This document shows positions 42,013 to 50,371 of a stretch of DNA of 55,475 nucleotides, piece by piece. Positions within the stretch are counted from its first letter, which is position 1; every line of letters starts with the position of its first letter. The notes below the pieces were generated by a model. That model was not told where the DNA came from, did not search any database, and saw only the letters and a list, made by a program, of their open reading frames with translations. The translations under genes were made by a program, and so were the position numbers. Source of the stretch: Borreliella garinii (GTDB lineage: Bacteria > Spirochaetota > Spirochaetia > JABEVK01); the NCBI GenBank assembly GCA_020720765.1, contig DYOB01000007.1, positions 1 to 55,475 of the forward strand, written 5' to 3'.

Positions 42013-42787
42013 CCACGATACCCGCGAGTCCGAGAATTGCGCTCGCAATGGAGCCTATCCTCATGCCTTTAGCCGAACCTTCAGCACTGCGTACGATTTC
42101 ATCCTTAATACGGTGGCTGATAAGAAAGAGCCCTTTCTTTTCAGGGCGGCCGATTCTGAGTATATCCCCGTTATCCGTGGCTTCCCCAAAAACAAAGACG
42201 TCTTGGTCAACAGGCAGGATCCTTTCTTCGTAACGGTATCCAAGGGTCCGGCGGCCCGAACTCTGCGAACTAACCTGGAACGAAAACCCTTTAAAGCTGA
42301 TCTTACCGCCGGGGTCGCCTTGCTCGAAAGTATCCACAGTTTTTACAAGTTCGACGTCGGCTCCCTCGGGGCGAACTTCGATGGAACCAGTGCCATCGTT
42401 CACCTTAAAGGGAACGCTCCGTGTGTTCGAACTGATGGTATCCGATCCTCGGCGTGTCCTCGTCTGGCTTTTTCCATCAGAATCTTTCTCGGTATACGTC
42501 TCTTCATATTCACGCGTGATCGATACCGAGTAGTACAAACATGGGGTACCGCTAAGTTCGCCTTTGAGCTGGCTTGTGATTTCGGGTTTTCCCCGGACTT
42601 CGACTGTGTCACGAAAAGAACCGGCTCCGAGATCGGTAGCGATATCTTTTTGAAGTTGAACGATATCCTTTACCTTTCCGGCCTTGGAACTCTTCAGCTG
42701 GAGAACCTTATCCCCCTGGGAACGGGACCCGAAAAACAAACCCACGGCCAGCGCTAATAGCACAGCCCCGACAATTATCCACTCCAT
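41990..42787 (-). CDS. GIDE-domain membrane protein
   Basis: 265 residues. One N-terminal membrane helix (MEWIIVGAVLLALAVGLFFG), a cytoplasmic-sized soluble domain, and a C-terminal membrane helix (IGSIASAILGLAGIVVGIL). The middle contains the GIDE/MULAN-type sequence: VEVRGKPEITSQLKGELSGT, CLYYSVSITREYEETY, VPFKVNDGTGSIEVRPEGAD, GYRYEERILPVDQDVFVFGE. The domain is shared with the eukaryotic mitochondrial ligase MUL1, but no RING finger is present here. Bacterial function is unknown. AAGGAG precedes the ATG. Followed by the OppA-like gene. Confidence 0.82.
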   Translation of the reverse strand: MEWIIVGAVLLALAVGLFFGSRSQGDKVLQLKSSKAGKVKDIVQLQKDIATDLGAGSFRDTVEVRGKPEITSQLKGELSGTPCLYYSVSITREYEETYTEKDSDGKSQTRTRRGSDTISSNTRSVPFKVNDGTGSIEVRPEGADVELVKTVDTFEQGDPGGKISFKGFSFQVSSQSSGRRTLGYRYEERILPVDQDVFVFGEATDNGDILRIGRPEKKGLFLISHRIKDEIVRSAEGSAKGMRIGSIASAILGLAGIVVGILFNK

Positions 42788-42789
42788 AC

Positions 42790-43146
42790 CTACTCCTTGT
42801 TTTGAATTTGGCTTAAGACTTTTTCAAGTTTTTCTTTATCGAGGGGTTTGTCTAATACTTCGTCGAACCCCTCCGACAACAACTTTTCCCGATCCCACTG
42901 GTCGCTCGTCAGAGCTATAACCGTGAGGCCGGGATAGACTTTCTGAACGCGCCTCATAAGTTCCAGGCCCGTCATTGAAGGCATATTGATATCGGTCACC
43001 AGAACATTCGGGCGTTTTTCGGCTATAAATGAAAGGGCTTCTTCTCCGCCTTCTGCTTCCCTCACCTTCCAGCCTTCCTTTGTCATAAGTATGCCTATAA
43101 GTTTTCTGTTGGCAAAATCATCCTCTACGATAACAGCGTCAATCAT
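42790..43146 (-). CDS. Single-domain response regulator (CheY-like)
   Basis: 118 residues, receiver domain only. Acidic pair VIVEDDFANRKL (residues about 5-6), phospho-acceptor Asp in VLVTDINMPSMTG (about 52), switch Thr in IALTSDQWDREKL, and Lys in LDKPLDKEKL. No output domain, so it acts by protein contact or phosphotransfer. The ATG overlaps the end of the HPt gene by eight bases, which suggests the pair works as a phosphorelay. The GIDE gene starts two bases after its end. Confidence 0.93.
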   Translation of the reverse strand: MIDAVIVEDDFANRKLIGILMTKEGWKVREAEGGEEALSFIAEKRPNVLVTDINMPSMTGLELMRRVQKVYPGLTVIALTSDQWDREKLLSEGFDEVLDKPLDKEKLEKVLSQIQNKE

Positions 43147-43858
43147 CCGTTACCCCAAGGTACTGAATAAATTCCTTGTAAGACTCTGCGATGTCCGAAA
43201 CCATTTCTTCTGCACCTACTAAACTCCCGCTGCGTGAAGTTTTTTCAAGCCTCAAAGCCTGTGTTGAAATCTTTAGGGCGAAAACATTTCTTGCCGAGCC
43301 TTTTATGGTATGGGATAATCTGAAAACTTCGGGCAAATCCTGAGCCTGTATCGCCTGCGTCAAACTTGTTATTAGAACCTGGCATCGGGTGATGAATTTC
43401 CTTAAAACCTCTTGAACCATTTCCTCGTTGGGATAAAGTTCCAAAGCTTTATCGTGGTCAAAGGGTAAGTCATGGTTGGCAGAAATCGGACCGGCCTCCA
43501 GTTCGAGCCAGAAGCCGCCGTCATCTTCTAGAAGACTATATTCGCTGTTCCAATATTGAAGTTTTTCCGGTTCTTTCAGCACATGAATAGGTCTTTGCGA
43601 GCGAAAAAACCACTTAACAGAATTTTCAATATGCGAAATGGTAAACTGGAAATCCAGAATTTTTTCAGTCTGTGCCAAATTATAAAAAAGAAGGAAGAGC
43701 TGGTTTTTCAGTTTGATAGGGTCGGCATTGACGGTGATATATATGTAGTCCAAACCGCCTTGGAACCGGCACCCGACATTGGGTAAGCTCAGGACTAAAT
43801 CCTCGAAGAGGGCCTGGATAAAAGGATGGGTTTCGAAGGTCTGGATGTTATCTGACAC
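43139..43858 (-). CDS. HPt (histidine phosphotransfer) domain protein
   Basis: 239 residues. The N-terminal 130 (LFEDLVLSLPNVGCRFQGGL) are not recognised. The C-terminal half is a four-helix HPt domain with the phospho-accepting His in VFRLSHTIKGSARNVFALKI (about residue 190). It would carry phosphate between a hybrid kinase and a receiver such as the adjacent CheY-like protein. The start is GTG at 43858, with no Shine-Dalgarno; the promoter places it at +1. Confidence 0.85.
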   Translation of the reverse strand: MSDNIQTFETHPFIQALFEDLVLSLPNVGCRFQGGLDYIYITVNADPIKLKNQLFLLFYNLAQTEKILDFQFTISHIENSVKWFFRSQRPIHVLKEPEKLQYWNSEYSLLEDDGGFWLELEAGPISANHDLPFDHDKALELYPNEEMVQEVLRKFITRCQVLITSLTQAIQAQDLPEVFRLSHTIKGSARNVFALKISTQALRLEKTSRSGSLVGAEEMVSDIAESYKEFIQYLGVTDD

Positions 43859-43864
43859 AAGACA

Positions 43865-43893
43865 AGTCTAAGGGGTTTTTATAGGGAATTCAA
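43865..43893 (-). promoter_or_regulatory. Promoter giving a leaderless HPt-REC mRNA
   Basis: On the minus strand TTGAAT (43893-43888), 17-bp spacer, TAGACT (43870-43865), then six bases and the GTG at 43858. Confidence 0.5.
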
Positions 43894-43908
43894 ATTCTAC
43901 AGAAAATT

Positions 43909-44796
43909 CTAGGAATGATTCCAAAGATTCTGGGAAAAAGTTATCGCCTGTGAAAATTCTTGAGACAGACCTTCTGCTAGTTCCAAGGTTTTTAGGCTTG
44001 GTTCCGGGCCGGCAAAGAGTTCGGTCAACTGACCTTGCAGACGTGAGCCTAGAATGACACGGCCGACCTTTTCCCGGGCCTGCGCCCAACGCAGGGCAAG
44101 CTTTGCCTGTGTGACCCCTGAGGAGTCGCAGAGCGCCTTCCATTCCTTTAGAAACTGTAGGACGGCAGGACGGTTTTCAAGACGGAAGAGCAACTGCTCC
44201 AACCTACCGTCGGTCTTTTCCATGTTCCTCGAGAAAAGACCCTGTCCAAGAACCCCGTATGCCTCGAAGGTACTCCCAGTCTGACGAAGCCAGGGAAGCG
44301 AATCCTCCCAACGCCTTCGGAAAAGCGGGTTCAAAGGCCCTTGATACCACCAGTTGTGGGGTAAAGAGCCAAGATTTTCTAGGTCTCCAGGCAGGAAATT
44401 GCTGACTCCGCAGGCTCCGATTTCCCTGCTTTCTTTCAAATCCTGCAGTAGCTCCGCATAAATACTTGAAACTCTGTCCTTTCGGGGCCAATGGGCATAA
44501 AATACTCCTACATTCTTCCTTCCAAGGCGTGTAAGAGACCTTTTAAGCGACTTTAGAACGCCTCCTAGTTCCGTGAGTTGAAATTTAGTTCCGACCTCGA
44601 TGGAGCTCGATGTCTCACGGAAAAGCCTGCCTAAGAACTGTTCCGACCGCCCGTTTCCGTAGATAGGCGCCGTATCCACATGGGATGCTCCCAGGCTCAA
44701 AGCCTCCCTAAAGACTTTCCCGGGGGAACTGCTTTTATCGTGCGCCCAGTAGGAATCAAACCATGACCAAGTCCCAAGCCCCCATGTTCCTGCCAT
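43909..44796 (-). CDS. Aldo/keto reductase
   Basis: 295-residue NADPH-dependent oxidoreductase of the aldo/keto reductase barrel fold. N-terminal AGTWGLGTWSW; catalytic Asp and Tyr in ASHVDTAPIYGNGRSEQFLG; catalytic Lys in IEVGTKFQL; His in GVFYAHWPRKD; C-terminal VTQAKLALRWAQAREKVGRV followed by ILGSRLQGQL (cofactor phosphate pocket). Substrate unknown. The ATG lies one base after the stop of the PAS-GGDEF-EAL gene, so it is probably coupled to it. Confidence 0.9.
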   Translation of the reverse strand: MAGTWGLGTWSWFDSYWAHDKSSSPGKVFREALSLGASHVDTAPIYGNGRSEQFLGRLFRETSSSIEVGTKFQLTELGGVLKSLKRSLTRLGRKNVGVFYAHWPRKDRVSSIYAELLQDLKESREIGACGVSNFLPGDLENLGSLPHNWWYQGPLNPLFRRRWEDSLPWLRQTGSTFEAYGVLGQGLFSRNMEKTDGRLEQLLFRLENRPAVLQFLKEWKALCDSSGVTQAKLALRWAQAREKVGRVILGSRLQGQLTELFAGPEPSLKTLELAEGLSQEFSQAITFSQNLWNHS

Positions 44797-44797
44797 T

Positions 44798-47467
44798 TTA
44801 TGAAACTTGGAGTTTCAAGCGTTCCCGAAAGTCGCTGTTCGGCATGGGCTTCCCGTAGAGAAAACCTTGGAACCAATGGCACCCCAGGGCCCTCAGGGAA
44901 TTCGCCTCATTCTCGTCTTCTACACCCTCCGCCACGCTTTCGAGCCCGAGCGAGGTCGCTAGTTCAATGATAATCCGTACCAAAATATGTGCTGTGTCAT
45001 CGGAACCCAGCCTACGTACGAAGGATTGGTCAATTTTTATCTTATCCAAATGCAGCTTTTGAAGGTAGGCAAGGGAAGAATACCCGGTACCGAAATCATC
45101 GAGGGCCAGGAGAACCCCGAGTTCACGCAACTTGAGAAGCAAGGGTTCGATTTCGTTTTCATTTCCTACAAGGGAAGATTCGGTGATTTCCAGAAGAAGC
45201 CTGTTAGGAGGTAGACCGGATTGGCTCAAGGCGGTTTTCACGTCTCTTATCAGACGCCGTGTGTCTTTGAGTTGAACCCCTGAAACATTCACAGAAACGC
45301 CGATGGGGGAATCCCAGAGCATGGCATCCTTGCAAGCTTGTAAAAGAGTCCATTCTCCTAAAGAAACAATAAACCCGCTCTGTTCGGCCATGGGAATAAA
45401 CTCCCCGGGGGAAATAAGGCCGTTGAGAGGATGGAACCAACGGATAAGGGATTCAGCACCGATGATTTTTCCCCCCTGTGCTTCGACCTGCGGTTGGTAA
45501 TACATCTGGAACTGACCCTTTGAAAGAGCAACAGCGAACTCTGAAATCATGTTCTGTTTCTTGAGGTATAAAGAGGCTAGATCCTCCCTGTACCGCATGA
45601 CCTTCCACCGTCCCTGGACCCTCGACTCTTTCATGGCAAGGTCCGCAGATCTCAACAAACCCTTCACGTCCATGGAATCATCAGGATAAAAAGCCAGCCC
45701 TATATGCATACCGACCTGGTGGGTGATGTTTTCGACCTCGAGCGCTTGATCGTAATTTCTCCCGAAAAGGTGGATCTTGTTGACATCATCGATCTCGGAG
45801 GAAGAAATAAGAAAGGCGAACTCGTCCCTGGATAACCTGGCGAGAATAGCGTTATAACCAACAATCTCGAAGAAATTTCTTATGACGATATCAATAATCG
45901 AGTTGCACGTCCGTGACCCCAGTTCGGTTCTGATTGTGTCGAGTTTACCCAGGTAGAAAATCCCGAGAATAGCCTGGAAATCATCAGGGGCGTTTTTTAA
46001 AATTTCTTCGAGCTTCTCCTTGAAGTGGCGTCTGTTCGGAAGCCCGGTAGTTTCATCGAGATTTGCTTTATTTTTTAAGTCGATTTCCAACTTTTTGTGC
46101 TCGGAAATATCCCGCCCAACGCCGCGCCATCCGAGAAATTCTCCCGCCTCGCTTGTGATAGTTGTCGCCGAGAGAGAGAGCCATTGTACCCTGCCCGCAA
46201 CAAAGATTTTCACCTCCCATTCGTTGAATGGACGTTGGTTTTTCACCATCTCGTGGAGGGTAATAGTGAGTTTTTCAGCCTCCCTGTCTTCGGGCGGCCT
46301 GAACAGCCAGAGTATGTCTTTACCCCTTAGACCGAGCAGCCTTTTTCCGTCGACACCAAGTGCGATAATTTTATCGGAGATGTAACTCAGCCGAAGGTTG
46401 GAATCCAGTTCCCATAACCAGTCACGGGCCTGATGCTCGAAATCTCCGAGTAAGAGTTCAATAATGCTTTTTTGCCGCAACAAAACTGCTTCGCTGTTTT
46501 TTTGAAACGTAATGTCTTCTTTTACCGCCATATAGTGCTGAACGACGCCGTTTGAATTTTTTATAGGGCTGACTATGGCTTTTTCAACGAAGCGTTTTCC
46601 ATCTTTGCTGACATTGTTAAATTCCCCGCTCCAAGTTTCACCCTTGGAAATTCGTTCCCACATCGCCTTATACATTTCCAGTGGACTGTCGCCACTTTTT
46701 AAAATACTGGGTTTTTTTCCGACGAGCTCGTTGCTCGTATACCCTGTGAGCTCTTCGGTTTTTTTGTTCACCCTCAGAATATTGCCCTTGAGGTCGGTGA
46801 GAATAATGGAAACGGGACTTTGGTCTAAGAGGTTGTCGATATTTATTTTTTGGTTCTCGGCCGTAATCTTATAGGAGAAACGTTCCCTGAAAACCTTAAA
46901 AAACATCCTATTGATGCCAAAATTGTAAGCTAACAACACTGTAAATGACGCGATAAGCGGAATCTGCTGCTGAATAATATCAAAAATAAATATTTTATAC
47001 CCGAGTATGGCAAATGGCACCATCCAAATGAAAGAGAGCTGAGGGATATGTACGAGCATGAAAGTTCCTGAAAAGAGAAACACGACGAAAAGGACGCCCA
47101 AAATCACCATGTCAAACCCGGAAACAAGGGGGAAAATGTACACGCAACCAAGGCTGACCATAAAAGCTGTTAAAACAGAAAAAATTTGGTGTCTCAAGAG
47201 ATTAAGGGGAGAAAAAGTATTTTTAGAATTTCTGTCTGACCTGACCTGGAGGTACCAGCCAAGGCTAACAAAAGAAAGTGATACGAGCCAAATAAATCCT
47301 TCCCTGACAGGAAATAGATTTAAAAAATACCAAAAAAAAACGTGAATACTGATCTGGGTTGCTAAAATTGCCGTAGGAATAAGTTTGAGCGAGGCTCTAA
47401 AAAGTTCATCCCCAATTTGTTCTTCTTCGTAATAAGAACCGTCTTTTCTTGCAAGTTCCGTATGCAC
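44798..47467 (-). CDS. Membrane PAS-PAS-GGDEF-EAL protein (probable c-di-GMP phosphodiesterase)
   Basis: About 889 residues. Six to seven N-terminal membrane helices, then two PAS domains (LDQSPVSIILTDLKGNILRV; WLWELDSNLRLSYISDKIIA), a GGDEF domain starting at DETTGLPNRR, and a C-terminal EAL domain. The GGDEF active site reads LSRDEF, so synthesis is probably lost. The EAL catalytic set looks complete: AESLIRWFHP, SVNVSGVQL, LLEITESSL, ALDDFGTGYSSL, KIDQSFV, VAEGVEDE, WFQGFLYGKPMP. It would degrade c-di-GMP in response to a membrane or PAS signal. GTG at 47467 is chosen because the promoter puts +1 two bases upstream; the frame opens at 47491. Confidence 0.88.
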   Translation of the reverse strand: MHTELARKDGSYYEEEQIGDELFRASLKLIPTAILATQISIHVFFWYFLNLFPVREGFIWLVSLSFVSLGWYLQVRSDRNSKNTFSPLNLLRHQIFSVLTAFMVSLGCVYIFPLVSGFDMVILGVLFVVFLFSGTFMLVHIPQLSFIWMVPFAILGYKIFIFDIIQQQIPLIASFTVLLAYNFGINRMFFKVFRERFSYKITAENQKINIDNLLDQSPVSIILTDLKGNILRVNKKTEELTGYTSNELVGKKPSILKSGDSPLEMYKAMWERISKGETWSGEFNNVSKDGKRFVEKAIVSPIKNSNGVVQHYMAVKEDITFQKNSEAVLLRQKSIIELLLGDFEHQARDWLWELDSNLRLSYISDKIIALGVDGKRLLGLRGKDILWLFRPPEDREAEKLTITLHEMVKNQRPFNEWEVKIFVAGRVQWLSLSATTITSEAGEFLGWRGVGRDISEHKKLEIDLKNKANLDETTGLPNRRHFKEKLEEILKNAPDDFQAILGIFYLGKLDTIRTELGSRTCNSIIDIVIRNFFEIVGYNAILARLSRDEFAFLISSSEIDDVNKIHLFGRNYDQALEVENITHQVGMHIGLAFYPDDSMDVKGLLRSADLAMKESRVQGRWKVMRYREDLASLYLKKQNMISEFAVALSKGQFQMYYQPQVEAQGGKIIGAESLIRWFHPLNGLISPGEFIPMAEQSGFIVSLGEWTLLQACKDAMLWDSPIGVSVNVSGVQLKDTRRLIRDVKTALSQSGLPPNRLLLEITESSLVGNENEIEPLLLKLRELGVLLALDDFGTGYSSLAYLQKLHLDKIKIDQSFVRRLGSDDTAHILVRIIIELATSLGLESVAEGVEDENEANSLRALGCHWFQGFLYGKPMPNSDFRERLKLQVS

Positions 47468-47475
47468 TGTTCTCA

Positions 47476-47504
47476 AAATTAACCTCAACACACCAGGTTG
47501 TCAA
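47476..47504 (-). promoter_or_regulatory. Promoter giving a near-leaderless GGDEF-EAL mRNA
   Basis: On the minus strand TTGACA (47504-47499), 17-bp spacer, TAATTT (47481-47476). Predicted +1 at 47469, two bases before the GTG at 47467. Confidence 0.6.
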
Positions 47505-47542
47505 GTTGAGTGAGTCTTCACCTGACCAGGCTTTTTAGTTAT

Positions 47543-47548
47543 TATCCT
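47543..47548 (+). promoter_or_regulatory. -10 element before hybrid-kinase GTG
   Basis: TATCCT (47543-47548), the same hexamer as at the tRNA promoter, places +1 at 47555, one base before the GTG at 47556. The -35 is poor (CTGACC at 15 bp). Confidence 0.35.
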
Positions 47549-47555
47549 CGATACT

Positions 47556-49640
47556 GTGACACAAGAACACGAAGATACCACTTCCCTACTCTGGATCATC
47601 ACTACCGGGAACCAAGGGGAAAAAACGAACATAAAAGAAGTTGTCGACGTTTTTCTCACAATCTCGGTCCCTTTCAGGGTTCTCCTTCTTTCAGAATCAA
47701 CATGGCGGTCGGCCAAGGAACAGGACCTCGATGAGGTGGCCAGCCAACTCCACGCTTATATTAACCTTTATTGCGATTTTTCCATGACTCCACAGAAAGA
47801 AAGGCTGGGCTGGGTGAGGATTTTACCGTTTTCCCCTATCGATACAGTGAGAGACTTGTATTTTTCCCGCTTAAGCAACAAACAAAAATTCGAGGCCGAG
47901 AACAGGGCCTTGTCTCCTTGGTATATCTATACGCTTTTCCAATCCATCCATGGTTGGTCCCTCGATAACTGGCAGAGAAACCCCGGAAGGATGGATCAAT
48001 TGACCGATCTCGTCGAGCAGTTCGAAACCCCTGTTTCCAACTCTACCGGGATGGAGATGAGTGAAAATTGGGCACTTAGGGCGGAAATAGCAGAAAAAGA
48101 AAGCCAAATTAAAAAACTTCTCAGAAGCGAGATTCGATATCGGAGCTTTTTTGAAGACGATATCACCGGGGACTTCTTGATGGACTCGAACTGGAGGATT
48201 ATCGACTGCAACACGTCCTTCCTAAAAATCTTCGGATTTCCCGCAAAAGATTTTGCTCTGAGTTTTACATTCCGCGACGTCTTTCCTGAACCGGAAGTAC
48301 TCCGGATCCTTGAAAACGATTTTTCCGTCACCAAGCACCTCGAATATTATGAGATCGATCTTCTCCGCCAAGATGGTCAAAAGGTGAATGTTATCGCCAA
48401 CCTTGTCGGAAACCTCGGTGAAACGGGGGAAAATGATATGATCAGGGGCTTTCTCTTCGATAATACACACCGTAAAAGCCTTGAGCACCAGCTAAGAGAA
48501 AGTCAGCGCATGGAGGGCCTCGGCAGACTCGCTGGCGGGATAGCCCACGATTTTAATAATATACTGACTGTAATCAACGGTTACTCGGAGCTTCTTATCA
48601 GCGACACCCCGCCGGGGCAACAAATTGCCAGGGATCTTGGGGATATTCTCCAGGCGGGAAGAAAGGCTGCCGAACTGACATCCCAACTTCTAGCCTTCTC
48701 CCGGCGCCAACTCCGCACCCCGCAATCCATCAATATCAACCACCTTGTGCAGGGGATGGGGTCCATCCTCAACAGGCTCCTGCGCGAATCAATAGAAATT
48801 AAAATGGACCTCGATCCAGCCCTACCGCGGGTGCTTATCGACGCGGCACAGATGGAACAGGTCGTGATGAACCTCTGCCTCAACGGCCAGGATGCGATGC
48901 GTGAACAAGGGGTCCTTACTTTACGAACCCGCCGCGTTCTGCTGGAGCGTTCGGTTTACGACGGCAGCGAACTCATCCTTCCCGGAGTCTACGCTGAATT
49001 TTCCGCGGAAGACCAGGGATTGGGAATCCCGGAAAACGTGCTTCCCCATATTTTCGAACCGTTTTATACTACCAAAGAGCCGGGAAAAGGTACGGGTTTG
49101 GGTCTTGCTACGGTTTATGGCATAGTTCAACAGAGTGGCGCCCATATCCTTGTGGAAAGTACGAGTCAAAAGGGTACTATCTTTAGGCTCCTTTTTCCTG
49201 AAAATATCAACAACGAAGAAACATCCGATTCCCAATCCCACACTCCTGTGACAACTATACCCAAGAAAGCCAAGATCCTTCTTGTGGAAGACGAAGAGAT
49301 GGTTAGGGAGTACACCATGAAAATTCTCGAACGCAACGGACACCTTGTTCAAGCTTTCTCCAGCGGGAACGATCTTCTAGAGTTCTATAAACTCTCAAAG
49401 GATTCTTGGGATTTGCTGATATCCGATGTTGTGATGCCCGGAAAAAGCGGCCCTGATACCGTGAAGATTCTAAGAGAACATGATTGTCATATCCCAGTTC
49501 TTTATATTTCAGGGTATCCGGACGATGAAATCCAGAGACACGGTTTGGAAACCTTCGGGATGAACTTCCTCCATAAACCTTTTAAAAGCCAGGATTTCCT
49601 CAATAAAATCACCGAAATTCTCCAGCCGAAGGTGAATTAG
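47556..49640 (+). CDS. PAS hybrid histidine kinase with receiver
   Basis: 694 residues, cytoplasmic (no membrane helix). Residues 1-190 are an unrecognised sensor region. PAS at about 195-310 (DSNWRIIDCNTSFLKIFGFP). HisKA with RLAGGIAHDFNNILTVINGY (His about 331). HATPase with VMNLCLNGQDAM, FSAEDQGLGIPENVLPHIFE and GKGTGLGLATVYGIVQQSGA. C-terminal receiver with LLVEDEEMVREY, acceptor Asp in LLISDVVMPGKSG (about 624), and Lys in LHKPFKSQDF. It may phosphorylate the orphan HPt/REC pair upstream (inference). The GTG start lacks a Shine-Dalgarno sequence. Confidence 0.9.
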   Translation: MTQEHEDTTSLLWIITTGNQGEKTNIKEVVDVFLTISVPFRVLLLSESTWRSAKEQDLDEVASQLHAYINLYCDFSMTPQKERLGWVRILPFSPIDTVRDLYFSRLSNKQKFEAENRALSPWYIYTLFQSIHGWSLDNWQRNPGRMDQLTDLVEQFETPVSNSTGMEMSENWALRAEIAEKESQIKKLLRSEIRYRSFFEDDITGDFLMDSNWRIIDCNTSFLKIFGFPAKDFALSFTFRDVFPEPEVLRILENDFSVTKHLEYYEIDLLRQDGQKVNVIANLVGNLGETGENDMIRGFLFDNTHRKSLEHQLRESQRMEGLGRLAGGIAHDFNNILTVINGYSELLISDTPPGQQIARDLGDILQAGRKAAELTSQLLAFSRRQLRTPQSININHLVQGMGSILNRLLRESIEIKMDLDPALPRVLIDAAQMEQVVMNLCLNGQDAMREQGVLTLRTRRVLLERSVYDGSELILPGVYAEFSAEDQGLGIPENVLPHIFEPFYTTKEPGKGTGLGLATVYGIVQQSGAHILVESTSQKGTIFRLLFPENINNEETSDSQSHTPVTTIPKKAKILLVEDEEMVREYTMKILERNGHLVQAFSSGNDLLEFYKLSKDSWDLLISDVVMPGKSGPDTVKILREHDCHIPVLYISGYPDDEIQRHGLETFGMNFLHKPFKSQDFLNKITEILQPKVN

Positions 49641-49661
49641 GTTCAAAAGATTAAAAAAGAC

Positions 49662-49689
49662 TTGACTTTTTCAGAATTTATTGTAAAAT
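49662..49689 (+). promoter_or_regulatory. Promoter giving a leaderless SLT-pheA mRNA
   Basis: TTGACT (49662-49667), 16-bp spacer, TAAAAT (49684-49689). Predicted +1 at 49696, one base before the ATG at 49697. Confidence 0.65.
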
Positions 49690-49696
49690 TGCGCGC

Positions 49697-50371
49697 ATGA
49701 TAAAGTATAGACTTATTTTCGGTCTCCTTCTCCTATCTTTTATGGGAATCGTTGCCCTAGCCCTACTTCCGCAGCCTCATATAGAGGAGAATCAAGACTT
49801 CCAGACACCCATGGTTGGGGAAACCGTCAGCCTGTCCCTTTACCGGAATATTGAAACCAGCGGCATTGTTTTAAAGTACTTCACGAAACTAACCCAAAAT
49901 TCCGAAGTCGCTTTGGCTATTTTAACTGCCTGCGATGAAAATAATTTATCCCCAATAATTGCTTTTTCACTTGCTAAGAAGGAAAGCCATTTTCTCCCGA
50001 AAGCCTTGGGTAGAAATATAGGCAGCCTCGATAGAGGCCTTTTCCAGCTGAATTCCATTTCCTACCCCGATCTTCCGGCCTCGGCGGCTTTTAATCCCTG
50101 GATCAATTCAAGGCTTGGCGTCAGCCATATCAAATCGAGCGTTGTTTTAGCAGGAAGTCTCGAAAAAGGACTTGCAGCCTACAATGCCGGCTTTTCACGT
50201 GTTAAGCAAAACTTGATTCCCAACTCCACACGACTTTACGTGGTAAAAATCATGGGTTTTATCAAAGAAATGGAAGAAGATTTCTTTGACACCGTTTTCC
50301 TCGAAAGCCGGGTTTCGGAAATTCTGAAACGCCCCAAGGACACTGATGTTCTGGTAAGTTATGTCCAGTGA
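49697..50371 (+). CDS. Lytic transglycosylase-like (SLT) exported protein
   Basis: 224 residues. An N-terminal hydrophobic helix (LIFGLLLLSFMGIVALALL) acts as signal or anchor, then an SLT domain: FSLAKKESHFLPKALG with the catalytic Glu, DRGLFQLNSISYPD, and GLAAYNAGFSRVK. It would cleave the glycan strands of peptidoglycan in the periplasm. The ATG lacks a Shine-Dalgarno sequence and lies one base after predicted +1. It overlaps the start of pheA by 11 bases, so the two are co-expressed although functionally unrelated. Confidence 0.88.
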   Translation: MIKYRLIFGLLLLSFMGIVALALLPQPHIEENQDFQTPMVGETVSLSLYRNIETSGIVLKYFTKLTQNSEVALAILTACDENNLSPIIAFSLAKKESHFLPKALGRNIGSLDRGLFQLNSISYPDLPASAAFNPWINSRLGVSHIKSSVVLAGSLEKGLAAYNAGFSRVKQNLIPNSTRLYVVKIMGFIKEMEEDFFDTVFLESRVSEILKRPKDTDVLVSYVQ

